This document shows, piece after piece, positions 45,301-55,698 of a DNA stretch of 64,000 nucleotides (position 1 is the first letter of the stretch; every line of letters starts with the position of its first letter). The stretch covers positions 51,196,421 through 51,260,420 of the forward strand of contig JAHLJT010003656.1 of the NCBI GenBank assembly GCA_031308135.1. The letters are read 5' to 3'. This stretch comes from Acheta domesticus. Lineage: Eukaryota; Arthropoda; Insecta; Orthoptera; Gryllidae. The notes under the pieces are model-generated. The model ran no database searches. It saw nothing but the letters and a program-made list of their open reading frames with translations, and was not told the origin of the DNA. Both the position numbers and the translations under genes were made by a program.

Positions 45301-48018
45301 ATTTTTACAAGCGATCGCCACTGGTACCTGACAATTTCTAAAATATATCGAAATGCAGGATCGATGAGAATTATCGATGCTGTAATACCCAGTTGGGAGC
45401 ATATTATTACAAGATGGTAAGTAAGTTTAGTTACATGAGACTAGTAAACAAGTAATACTAGTCAGGCTAAATTCCGATATGATAGTGGTCACGAATAGTT
45501 TGTGAGAATCCTAGTGGCATTGGAATACAAGTTTTGCATTCATATTTTATAACTACTGTGACATTCTTCAACTATAAAAAGGATTTATTCTCTTGTTTCT
45601 CTGACCTCAATAATCTTGTCTCCAGCACAATTATAAATCACAATAAATAAACATATTTTCTGGAACGCAGTTGAACAGTATTCTATTGTCGTTGAACAAC
45701 AAAGAAACTTATTATCTCCTTCAAAGTAAAATGTTCGTGCAGACTTCACCATCTCAAGCAAGAATGCGAACCTTTCTGATACTTCGATAAAATGTACCAG
45801 TAGAATTTAGAATGATAACATTCCGTAAGTTCTCTGAACGGATAAATTTCGCCCACAGTGCCTAATAGCCACTGCAACGTCTGGCCAACAGCAATATGCA
45901 GTCGACTCCGGTTATAATGATCTTCTGGGAACTAATATTTTTGGTTCACTATATCCGAGGTTCACAATAACCGATGTTGTCAAAATTAAATAGAATTTCT
46001 CCACAGTGATTGATTTTATTAATTAAGAGATACAACAAAATTCAATAACAGCACGAACAGAAAAATTCAATATCTTTATTTGCCCTTAAAAAATGAATTA
46101 TTTTCAAGTATTACTCGTTCACTTTACATTTGCAGACGGAGCGCTGCGATCTGTTTACATGAGGTCACCGCCGCCTGAATGAGAAACGCGCGTCTGCAGT
46201 AGATACTGACCGTTTATAATGTGATATAGATGGCGGTGAGCAGCACACACAATCCCGGCGGGGCAAGAACATAACCATTAAGTAGTAGATAAGTGCAAAG
46301 AAAAAATAAGAATATTGTACGTGAATGTTGTGAATAGCTTGTGGTGTGATCTATTTTATTGTATATTATCTTAATGATTTAAGGGCGCGACTCCAGCTTA
46401 CTGTCAGAAAGGCGTAATTCGTCAGCTGTGTCCGTAGCGCTTGTGCTGCCTTCGGAGACAGCTGATTGGTCAGATGCTGATTGACATCGGGGCCGTTCGT
46501 GTATTCTCGGTTGTGTGTTCGGGGCTTCACTTTCAAAACAACATTAGTTCCTAATTCTGCCGTCTGCAAATGTAAAGTGAACGAGTAATATGTGCTTCGT
46601 ATATTTTTATTAGTAATTTCTCTCGATCCTTCTCCAGAGTTTGTGTTCTCTTCATACTTGATCCCGCATTGTCCTTAGTCTCTAAGTATCGTAATGCAGT
46701 CTTCACACCCTTCAATTTTTGATGCACTGTTGGAACACCATCTTACTCTCTGTAAACCCTTTTGTTTGCCTTGTAACATACGAGATCCTATCGGTAGCGG
46801 CGTGGCGCAAGCAGCTAATGAAACTTGTCGCTTTCCCGCGCGACACGACGGTTATTGCCAAGCTGTGAGTGTGTGGCAATAGTGGGCTTCATGTCGCCTA
46901 CGTAAAACTCAACGTGCTTTGTCCCGCGGAATCTCAAGTAAAACCAATATTGAAACCGAAATAAGCAATTGCGCGTCGCCGCCGCCAGTTGTAGCCCACG
47001 CAGGACACGGCTTTGGTTTCCGCAGTCAAGCTGAGTGACATACGGTCATCAGTAAGGTCTCCGTTCTAGGTCGGCTACCTTCACCTCTGGGCAGACTTCT
47101 TCGATTATGACTTTTGACTGACGATATATTTTTCACGCTGCCTAGTGTTGGAATTTGCGGCACCGAGAGTTTTCCCAGGAGAGAATTCATTTCCAGGATA
47201 TTCTATTTCCTGCATTTACTATAGCCGATGTTTAGCTTCCCTATAACTGAATCTTCTTATGTTTGTAATGTAAGTGAAACGGGACTATTGACTTTAGTTC
47301 ACTATAACTGAGGGTTCTCTATATCCGAGTTTACTATAACCGGAGTCGACTGTAGTTATTTTGGATTTTTTTCATTCAGTTCACCGTTGCTCTGCCTTTA
47401 TAAACATTACATTAGGGCGCTTGCATTATTGCTAAGATCAACGATTTACATACTGCAGTAGGCTGACAAGAGTACTGTTCCCACTCGCTGCACACGTTCG
47501 CCTAACAGTCCTTCCTTTCGTCACGAAAGATGGACTGGCTTTAAGTTACAACAATATTCTCATTATTTTTTATGAAACCTATGTATCTTTCTAGGTTCGG
47601 CGTCTTAATTGTCTGCATCTGCTTCCATATTTTCAGGAATTGGCCGTGGCTCAATTTAATCAATCAGAAACTGATTCAGTTCCGAGATGTGGGATTATTT
47701 CGTAAGTGGTTGGATGACTTTAACAGGACACAGGCAATGTTTTGGCGTTTACGCCCAGATGTTCCTTGGAAGGAGGCAGAAGTGGGACCGAAGGGTGACG
47801 GTATGCGAACCCTGGAGCTGCAGGACCTGCGGCCGCACCTGGCGCTGCTCTGCGCGGGGCTGGCGCTGGCCGCCGCCGCCTTCTGCGCAGAGATCGCGCG
47901 CAGTCGGCGGGGCGCTGCGCGTGCGCAGATGCGCAAAGGTCTGCGCGCCTTGCTGCGCACGTTGGTGCCGCACCGCAGGCCAACGCGACCTCCCGGCGCG
48001 CGCAGAACGAGGAACTGA
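37734..48018 (+). CDS. Divergent ionotropic receptor (IR), five exons, about 1035 residues
   Basis: Joining 37734-38156, 40502-41995, 43741-44178, 45046-45416 and 47637-48018 gives one open frame; all introns are GT-AG and the phases match (0, 0, 0, 2). IRs are variant ionotropic glutamate receptors used mainly in chemosensation at the dendritic membrane. Features: signal peptide at about residues 15-36; extracellular part to about 715; M1 near 716-734; pore loop; M2 near 765-785; S2 lobe 786-970; M3 near 974-995; Arg-rich tail. The lobe sequence IHSYGYVEASQSN...VAVPPPDKLPAW and LIVKPQYYPYIDTLDQLSAS are typical of divergent IRs. The odd feature is a 14-residue repeat array at residues 314-491, in a protein whose relatives are usually 600-700 residues. 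The binding Arg/Thr/Asp set of true glutamate receptors is not evident. The start ATG has a fair context (GGTCATGG). Confidence 0.85.
38590..39274. mobile_element. Mariner-type non-autonomous element in IR intron 1
   Basis: The ends are CAAGGGTTGGAGCAGAAGTC then ATGGAAACTA and the inverted TAGTTGCCATGACTTCTGCC then CCAACCCTCG, flanked by TA on both sides (38588-38589, 39275-39276). The GAGGGTTGGG...AAGTCATGGCAAC end is typical of insect mariners. No intact transposase is present in 685 bp. Confidence 0.85.
39277..40500. other. Rest of IR intron 1
   Basis: AT-rich, no recognisable element. Confidence 0.5.
40502..41995 (+). CDS. IR exon 2: extracellular domain with coiled-coil repeat array
   Basis: Acceptor TTGTTTGCAG|AAA and donor GAAG|GTACGT, both in phase 0; 498 residues. 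The first 170 codons are polar and AT-rich in base use, then the 14-residue repeats (41018-41551), then a GC-rich end with IR character: GGAIVFYVLRQNAMAKF and ISIRIAGPEYL. The change of base composition along the exon suggests the middle was inserted or expanded inside an older exon. Confidence 0.8.
41018..41551 (+). repeat. Coding tandem repeat, 13 units of 14 codons (two heptads)
   Basis: Units such as MKKLLEEDLKGEQG, SQKLLEEQANGVRR, LQRFLEDELEAERN and LQKLLKKELEGVMQ follow one another. Ten units have 14 residues, two have 13 and the last has 12, all in frame. Leu or aliphatic residues recur with heptad spacing and the rest is charged, so a long coiled coil is predicted. The last seven units alternate two subtypes and are most alike (a 28-residue higher-order unit), pointing to recent expansion at the 3' side. 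Confidence 0.9.
41996..43740 (+). other. IR intron 2, with (TA)n at 42279-42340
   Basis: AT-rich intron. The only structure noted is a perfect TA microsatellite of about 31 units. GC-poor frames inside show no family motif. Confidence 0.7.
43741..44178 (+). CDS. IR exon 3: S1 end, M1, pore, M2
   Basis: Acceptor AACGTTTCAG|GGA and donor CAG|GTGAGG, phase 0; 146 residues. YGYVEASQSNFKMIVAVPPP precedes PRIWLALLGTAVAYALAW (M1). A Ser/Ala-rich loop with SSCGGAPQD follows at the pore position, then LQLAAALLASAVVVAAAYQ (M2). Confidence 0.85.
44320..44720. repeat. Dispersed repeat in IR intron 3, copy 2
   Basis: Matches the repeat at 17691-17990 in block order, including the inverted arms around GTTTATAATGTTAAGC and AGCAACACTATAAAC. 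It continues to a further GTTTATAATG at 44710. Without the GTT microsatellite of copy 1. Confidence 0.75.
45046..45416 (+). CDS. IR exon 4: S2 lobe
   Basis: Acceptor CCTTTCTAG|GGC and donor GATG|GTAAGT, leaving phase 2. It starts GRLFDLIVKPQYYPYIDTLD, the post-M2 block conserved in IRs (a G-L-...-P-Y-...-I-D/T-L motif), and ends VIPSWEHIITR. Confidence 0.85.
45899..47352. mobile_element. Pogo/Tigger-like DNA element in IR intron 4
   Basis: Ends CAGTCGACTCCGGTTATAAT and, inverted, ACTATAACCGGAGTCGACTG. CAGTCGACTC...GTTATA termini with downstream repeats of TTCACTATA.CCGAG are typical of pogo-like elements. TA follows on the right; the left flank is TG, a one-base change from TA. No transposase was recognised in 1454 bp. 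Confidence 0.8.
46110..46589. repeat. Perfect 30-bp inverted repeat inside the pogo-like element
   Basis: 46110-46139 (ATTACTCGTTCACTTTACAT...) and 46560-46589 are exact reverse complements separated by 420 bp. Either a nested element with 30-bp ends or an internal inverted duplication. Confidence 0.85.
47637..48018 (+). CDS. IR exon 5: S2 end, M3 and C-terminus
   Basis: Acceptor ATTTTCAG|GAAT restores the frame (TG+G = Trp). FRDVGLFRKWLDDFNRT is the EsGL..kW block found before M3 in IRs, followed by LRPHLALLCAGLALAAAAFC (M3) and an Arg-rich tail ending at TGA 48016-48018. A second in-frame acceptor at 47594 would add 14 residues; the nearer one fits the family better. Confidence 0.8.
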
Positions 48019-48347
48019 GGACTCAGGAGACCCAGGGGCGCTTTCGAACGGCTGATTCAACGCTCGTGTTTTTAGATTTATTACTAATTCAGCAATTAAG
48101 TTTGAGGACTTGGTGGAAGAATACACTAATTTAACATTACGTAACTTTAAAATTTTACAAACTTTACAAATTAACGTGAACATTTCACTATACGAGCTTT
48201 CGTAGCAATCCACTTCACCGCACTGTTAAACACAGAGCTGTATTGTCTTTCTTAAACATTCTTTTTCCTCAACTTCACAACGCCACTACACTGCACATAA
48301 TTAATAATAATATTAATAATAATAAATAATAATTAATAATAATAATG

Positions 48348-48411
<64 letters not shown>

Positions 48412-48552
48412 GTAGTAGTATTTTTTTCGAGCGAGCATTTCTGCTTTGCTTTTTGCAAGCCCACTTTTATTTTTTTATTTTATTTTTTTTTACTGATCGA
48501 AATTTAGAAATGAGTACAGTGCATATGTAATTCACACAGACACAAACGTATA
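48019..48552. other. Downstream flank of the IR gene, with (AAT)n
   Basis: Probable 3' UTR followed by an AAT/ATA microsatellite at 48300-48410 and a short AGT run. AATAAA occurs only within the low-complexity tract, so a polyadenylation site cannot be assigned. Confidence 0.5.
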
Positions 48553-49504
48553 CAGGTGTTCAGAAAGTCCGGTAACAGTTTTGTTAATTTATTGCACAAA
48601 ACTGTAAACGTCACAGCTTTAATATGTAGGCCGTATAAAAGGGGAACTCTTAAAAGATTTTTTGGAATGTTACAGCAAATATACTTGTAGTTCCGAGATT
48701 CACCGTAGTTGGCGTTTGGTGAAAATGGTGATTTTTGACGAAGAGCGTTCTTCCTCGGTGCTGGAATTTTACGAAAATAAGAGTGCTACAGATGTGCAAC
48801 GAAAGTTCAGAATGGTGTATGGCAAAGAAAACTCGCATAATCTTTGGAGAATATACTCAGTTACAGTGGTAGCAGCATCTTCAATTCTAAGCGTGGGAGT
48901 CTGTAGATTATGTGGTAAAGGTGGCACATACCTACAATCTTTGAAGTATCCACTTATGAAGAGGTCACAAGGAGCGATATCTGTGGAACTAGGAATCCAT
49001 CTTTCGAAACAGTTATTCATATTACCTGCTCATCCAATCTACCGCTGAGGTAGCTCGCTTTTCAGAAATTCGCCAACATCTTATGGTAATGAGGTGGGGC
49101 CCCGTTCATCTGAAATAAGAACGTTCTCTCCTCTCAATATAGAACGGCCACTTCTTTTCATAGGACACTAGCCACCAGTACTCACAAATTTGTCATGCGA
49201 GGCATAAATAGACTTTCAAGTTGGTGCATCTTTCCTGAATTAAGTTCTCAACTTTCGTTGCACACCTGTAGCACTTATTTTTGTACATTGGAAGGAAGCA
49301 CATAGGAAGCACGCTTTTCGCCACAAGTCGTCGTCTATAAAAAAAGGCCCACTGTGGCAAATCCGGGAACTACAAAATTTTGCTGTAACACCCCAAAAAA
49401 ACTATTTCAGTTACTCTTTTGTATGACATGCATATGAAAGCTATATACTATACAGTTTTGAGCATTAAATTAACAAAAGTGTTACCGGACTTTATCCCGT
49501 GAGG
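48553..49504. mobile_element. Rearranged mariner-like element with two inverted 5' ends
   Basis: Left end CAGGTGTTCAGAAAGTCCGG then TAACAGTTTTGTTAATTTA; the right end read inverted gives AAAGTCCGGTAACACTTTTG and TTAATTTA, with TA at both borders. The plus strand carries a transposase N-terminus (FDEERSSSVLEFYENKSATD then VQRKFRMVYGKE) at 48730-48840. The minus strand, read from the right end, carries a diverged N-terminus (SATGVQRKLRT, 49290-49250) joined to a C-terminus with NGAPPHY, then IAPCDLFISGYFKDCRYVPP and LPHNL. So two 5' halves face each other and the normal 3' end is missing. Confidence 0.75.
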
Positions 49505-50116
49505 TATCCCCCAAACTGTATCCCGTTTGGTGAGAGTTTTTGTGTGCGTGTCCAACTCACTGGTCACGTCGGCAAACCTCCCGTTAAGTTTAAACACACA
49601 CATGGCAGATAAATTGGTTGGGAGTTTCTCACTGAGCAGGGAGGAGATTTGTCGCCCAAGGCTATCTGCTAAAATGAGTACCTTTTTGATGGGCTCAGTG
49701 GGAATGTCCTTGTTTTCTTGTGAGCCAGTTTGCGCAACTCTACGTATCTTTGTTACTTTGCGCTTGCTAGCCTGTTTGCGTTGGTTTGTGAATGGACGTA
49801 TCGATGATGGGTGGGGGTGGTGAGGATTGGGAAGGCAAGGAAACTCATTGTAGTAGTCTAATACAGAAAATCTGTTTTGAGTCGTGATTGGTGGTGGTGA
49901 TTGTGATTTTGCTTCCGCGAATGGACGGTTGGAGGTTTTTGCGGTGTTGCCTATTGTTGTCCAACCGTCTGTGTTTTGAACGACCTCTTCGAGCCTTCGG
50001 ATATGTTCATCTAAATTACTGTTGATGTGTGTGAAGGCTTTCAGAAGATCGGCTTTGAGAGTGTAGAGAGTAGAAAGTGTATAGCGATTAGTAGCCATGT
50101 CATGAATGCGTGTCAA
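49505..50116 (-). pseudogene. LINE ORF1 remnant with SGNH-hydrolase-like start
   Basis: From the ATG at 50114-50116 on the minus strand, a polar N-terminus with a possible coiled coil (HINSNLDEHIRRLEEVVQN) leads to a Lys/Arg-rich part. It then gives KKVLILADSLGRQISSLLSE and LTKRDTVWG, the start of an SGNH/GDSL esterase-like domain known in ORF1 proteins of CR1-like LINEs. The frame is cut by the mariner-like element at 49504. About 200 codons remain. Other identities for such a domain are possible, but no active-site His/Asp part is left to judge. Confidence 0.5.
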
Positions 50117-50879
50117 GTGCGTGGTAAATATGAAAATAAGTAAATAGATAATTCCGAATACTACAAAAAAACTACTCCCTAAATTATCTTTTTAATTTAA
50201 TTGTATTAACTTATTAAAATTAAGTTACGTATTTATTTAAAAATAACGGTGATCTCATTCTAATTAGTATTTAAATGTGATTAATTAAATCCAAAAAGCG
50301 TTCAGTGTGTTTAATGTAATAGAATGAAGCTGCAAACTAATAAATACAATTAAATTTATTTATTACTTTACCTATTCGAAAGCCACGAAAATCACCACTT
50401 CGACAAATTTAAATACAAAGTTCAAGTCTTTCCATTACTGTGGTACACGAAACTTTAAATTTTTATGTTTTCACAATTTTCACAACACTTTCACTAATAG
50501 TTTAAAACTTTACGGAAATTTCAATTAATTTGCAGAGAAAAATTAATATTAATGGTCTTTACACTGTTCAAATAAACGTCTGTCCGTTACGCCGTCTTTT
50601 AAACCAAATATTTGAATTACTTCTTTTTCACTGCTTCGGACAATATAAATCTCTTTCAGTTTATCTGTGACAAGTAAACAAGACAGTGTAACAGCAAAAG
50701 TCACTTGAAATATGTAGAAAAGTAGCTGAAAATTAGTAAAATATTGGAACACAGCCACAGCACGTCAGTCACGTAAGCAAGCCAGCCAGCCAAGTCTTCG
50801 CTAGATATTCGAAATTGCCACATACTCTTTCTTGCCAGCTACCATCTACCACCGCCAAAAGTACATTTTTTTGTCATTT
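50117..50879. other. AT-rich stretch
   Basis: No gene recognised. A minus-strand frame of 69 codons at 50549-50758 has an ordinary-looking tail (EKEVIQIFGLKDGVTDRRLF) but no family or splice evidence that I can support. Confidence 0.4.
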
Positions 50880-53800
50880 TCTTAATTTTTGGGTTTCCTA
50901 TTGGTAGAACGAAAATATTAATTTTAGAATATTAAAGAACACAAAATCCTAGCCCTAAATGGCAATGGCAAATTCTGTACCGTTTTAAAGAAAATTGCGT
51001 TTTAGCGCTACTAAAAATTCGAAATTTGAAGCTCATTTTCACAGAAAATGTTTGAGTTTTCAAAATACTTTATTTGAAGTTATTTGAAGCACTTACACTC
51101 ACAAATATAATAATGTTTACAAATTGCTGGTAATGTGCATATTAAAGATGTGAGAGATCTTTCAAAAAATTTACTTTTTTATAGTTTTTGAAAAAACAAA
51201 AAAATAACTCAAAATAAACTTTACGTCATATTAAAAAGTGCCATTAGCACTATCCGATCGAAAAGTTTGAAGACATTTTTTTTAACCATTTATGAGAAAA
51301 TGGCGTTTGAGCGTTTCTGAAAATGCGGAAATTTGAGGTAGTTTTCACAGAAAACGGTTGTGTTTTCGATAAACTTTAGTTGACATTATTTAAAGCACAT
51401 GTACTCATAAATATAATAATGTGAACAATTCGCCGCTAGTGTAAATATTAACGACGTGAGGGGCAAGTAAAAAAATACATTTTTGCAATTTTTGAAAAAA
51501 CAAAAGAATACAGCAATATGGCGTTTATATCTCATAGGGTACATTTAGCATTAGCATTTCATTTAGCTACCAAAAGTTAAAGAAAACATATGGAGCCGTT
51601 TTTGAGAAAATCTAGTTTTTGTAATTTTTTAAAATTGCACATATTGCACGCAATATTGCACGAAAACGACTAAGATTTTCAAAAACATTTACATGACCTT
51701 TATGAAAGAACTCAATATGCAGAACAAATATTATTTGAAGAAAAAATCTCTTTCTTCAATTTTGTAGTCCCAGAAAGACGCCGAAAAAAATCAAACTTTC
51801 ACAATTTTCGAAAATTTAGTTATCCGTAAAAATCGGACCTATTCCATGTTAATAAGTGTATTTTACTCTATTCATACAAGAAATTTAAAGAAAGAATTTG
51901 GAGCCGTTTTTGAGAAAATTTTGAAAATCTCCGGGGGGCTTCATATAAAGTACCCTCAAATTATGAAGACTCTTTTTTAAAATCCCAAAACTTCGGCTAG
52001 AACCAGATTGACCGGGGAATATCCATTTTGGAAGAAATCGTACGTATAGTTTAGGCGCTAGTAGTGTTCACAGACGGACGGACAGACGGACGTTTTCCTT
52101 TCAATTGGTTTTTCGATATCAAGAACCCACAAAAGAGGGTTTCTGGCTACACCACGTGTTAGGGGATTTTTTCTTAATTTAGCAAATGGTTTTATCCACT
52201 TCTTCGTTTTCACGGCCCGGAAATTAATTTTTTTCCTCCGAAAATTGGCCATTTTTTCGCGCAGCATTACATAACTTTCCCTATACTACGTATATCACTC
52301 CGTGTATACGTTCGTATACGGGAAAGTAAAGAGTGGGTAAATCGTGTGCCTATTCGAGAGTATAGTTAATTACCTTCTCTAACACGTTATGTAATCAGAA
52401 TCCATGCTTTGGGGTGTTTGACCCAAAAAAATCGATTGACGGTAAAATGTCTGTAACTCTATTTCTGTTACTTTTTCGTATTTTCCCAAATTTTCACTTC
52501 CGTAATGTTGAATTGAAATATGACTTCACGAATGTCATACAAGAGTGAAACCACTTTTACATGCAAATTTTCATTGAAAGATTTGGAACTGTTTATGGAA
52601 AAAGCGTGGGGGTGTCACTGGAATCGCGCAATTTTGAGTTCATTTTCCCAAAAATAGTTTTGAATTTTAGATAAAGTACATTTGAAATCATTTGAAGCAC
52701 TTGCTCTCACAGACGCAGTAATGTATTAAAAACACCCATAGTAAAAATGTTAAGGACGTCATACATCCAAAATGTTGTTGTTTAAAACAATTTTTGAAGA
52801 AACAAAATAAAACATCAAACTGAATTTTATATAATTTTATTCACTATCCGAAGAAAACGTTTAAAGAAAAAATCTTAAGAAGTTTTTGAGAAAATCTGGT
52901 TTTTAATATTCTATTTTCAATTCATATTTTTTTAATAGTTCATATTTCAATTCAAATCGCAAGAAAATAACTAATATATTCAGGTAAATGTACATGACAT
53001 TTTTTAAAGAAGGTATTGGGAAATACTATTTTCATTTGAAGAAATAATCTCCATCTTCAACATTTTAGCTGTAGACAAACGCCGAACAAATTCACACGAC
53101 AATAATTTTCAAAAATTCGAAAGTAACCGTTAAAATCGTTGAACCTATGTCATCTTTATGTGTGATTTCACGCTATTCTTAGAAGCATTTTAAAGAAAAA
53201 AATTATACCAATTTTGGGGAAACTTTTAGAGATGTCTGAGGGTCTTCAACTAAATTACCCAAATAATTTTAAGAATTCTTTTTAAATCGCAGGGCCTCGA
53301 GTCTGGACAGATTGTTAGTAGAATGTTTTATGTTTTTGTAAAATGTCTACGAATAGTTTAGGCACTAGTGTTGTTTACCGACAGACCAGCGTTCAGAAGG
53401 AAGGACGTCTTGGACAGGCGAACAAACACTCCTCCTCTTTTATCCTACGACTCGATTTATCATTTCAAAACGGCGTTTGTCACCTTGATAAATAGTAAAA
53501 TAGCCGAATCGAATTTTTAAAATGTTTTTGTACTTTCGGACAAATTTGAAAAAGTGGTAAAATAGCGCGCTGGCGACATGCACCCTGAATCTAACGCCAT
53601 ATCATACGCTGAAATCAGATAAATAGACTTCTCTAGGCATGTAAAAAACTGATCTTCAGTAACATCAAAATTCTCTTTCGCGGTATTGCTTGACGATCTC
53701 ATGGCTAAAGTCCGGGTCTAATGTAATTATATATGTTTTGTCTACTGTTCTCATTTTGTGATCTCTGGGAACTGTTGCAATCCTAACAAAATATCTAAAT

Positions 53801-54214
53801 TTTTCGTTACAAATTTTGTACTGTATTACGTATTTTACATATTTTGCTGATCATTTAATATCTGCTTAATACCAAATTTTCTTGAAATTATTTCCGAAAA
53901 TATATTTAATTAATTTTGAAAAATAGTTATTTAAATATATGTTTATATTTTAGCAATGAGCATATTTTGTCTGATACTAATTCAGAATTGCTGATATCCA
54001 TATGTGCTGCACGTAAAGATTTCGAACAGAGTGCTTCAAAGATTCTCTGTTCGTACCTGAGTTTTCTACGTACATCTCTTTGTTTTCATTGCTGATAGAG
54101 AGAAATAAAAAAACAGTAGGCAGAAAAAGTGGTTACTTTTAAATTCGATATAATTAATATTTTATTAATGGAATTTCAAATTGTGAACATTTATTTTACT
54201 TTATCTCTCTTCTC
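50880..54214 (+). repeat. AT-rich repeat family, left block
   Basis: Blocks such as TTTTTGAGAAAATCTGGTTT, GAAGAAAAAATCTC, ACCTATTCCATG, GTATAGTTTAGGCGCTAGTA and GACGGACGGACAGACGGACG recur within the block about 1.3 kb apart. They also occur, mostly in reverse complement, at 59703-63670. The right edge shares TTTTATCCTACGACTCGATT with 63663-63682 (inverted). Apparently about two tandem copies. No protein is encoded. Confidence 0.75.
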
Positions 54215-54421
54215 AATCTTCATACGGGCTCGGCAGCAGTGGTCGAGGCAACATCGTGTGCCCCGCTCAGTGTAGCTCTGCGGTCTGGGATTAGTTTGCG
54301 TGTTATCATCGAACTCAAGAAGTTTAAGTGTCAGTGTAAAGTGAGCAGCATTCTTCCGTCCATAGAACTGTTCTGATTACGACCTACCTGTTTCTCATTG
54401 TGAATGGGGAACAGGAAATAA

Positions 54422-55698
54422 ATGGCCGATACCGAAGCGGCTATCCGAGGGCAGGCCTCTGACTACAGGAGCCAGCCCGTTGAAGGAAACCAGACCGACC
54501 GTCCAAGTTATAATAGAGTTGTTGCCAATGCCATGTACCCGGAGAAGGAACAAGGTATTATAATTGAAGGTAAAGACTACAGCACACCCCTCGAACGGTA
54601 TGTAGAAGCACTAGCAATGATTGTTTCACCTAGTCACATCACGTATGCATAAAAAATTTCAAATAATAGAGTGTGTATATTTTTGAGCAGTAAGCAGTTA
54701 GTATATGAAGTAACAGAGATGTACAAGACTATTAATATTGAAGGTTCCTCCCAAAATATTCGTTCTCTTGTTAGTAGACAAAAGCGTATTGTAATTTCAA
54801 ATGTTTATCGTATGATTCCTAACGCAGTAATTGAAGATGAACTAGACAAACTAAAAGTGATACGCAGTTCTCGAGTGTCATTTCTCAGAGCTGGTTTCGG
54901 TAAAGAGCAGTTCACTCATACCTTAAGTTTCCGTAGACAAGTGTTCGTACTGGAAGATTCAGTAAGCAAGATACCTAAGCCGTACTGATCACATACAAAG
55001 GAGAAAGAAACTGGATTTACATGTCTACCGGCATCATTAAGTGTTTTTACTGTAAGGAAGAAGGACACATTGCCAAAAACTGCAAAAATTTAGGAGATAT
55101 TAACCCCAATCAATCGGAAGACATAATTGAAAATAATGTTTCCCCCGACAACGAACAAAGAGACAAGGTACTCAGTTACCATGAATTTCCCCCACTCGAC
55201 CAAGGCAAGCCTGTTAAGAGAGCCTTATCACAGATCAGAAGTGTTCCCACCAACGATTCAAGTGAACTTCAGGTAGGACAATTTAACCATCCCCAAGGAA
55301 GAATTAAAGATGCGGCAAAACAAAATAAGAAAAAGAAAATGAAGGCCTCTAGGGAGAACACCATTAGTAGTGGCAGCAATAAGAAGAGCATAGTGGAGCA
55401 ACTAGCTCCAGTGAAAGAAATAATAGAAGGGTCAAACAATGTACTCACGTACGATCAACTAAAAGACTTCCTGGAAAACACTTACGGTATAAGTAATCTC
55501 CTTCAAATATCTCTCAGTTATACCAGAGAGACAGGGAAGCTAATCGAAATACTTAAAGAAATATACCCATTACTGTCTTACAGAGGAATAAACTCAAGAT
55601 TTCCCAGAATTATGAAGAATCTGAAGGACCCAGTTCTCTCAGATTCTTCAAGAGAATCGTCCGACAACGAAATAACAAGCGAAGATTTTCAATCATGA
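54422..55698 (+). pseudogene. LINE ORF1 (gag-like, zinc knuckle)
   Basis: Reads MADTEAAIRGQASD... with a stop at about 54650 in the same frame, then continues to about 54975, where a frameshift leads into LITYKGERNWIYMSTGIIKC and CFYCKEEGHIAKNC, a CX2CX4HX4C zinc knuckle. A Lys/Asn/Ser-rich C-terminus follows. ORF1 proteins of this type coat the LINE RNA. The stop codon overlaps the ORF2 start as ATGA (55695-55698), an arrangement suited to coupled reinitiation. One stop and one shift inactivate this copy. Confidence 0.8.
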
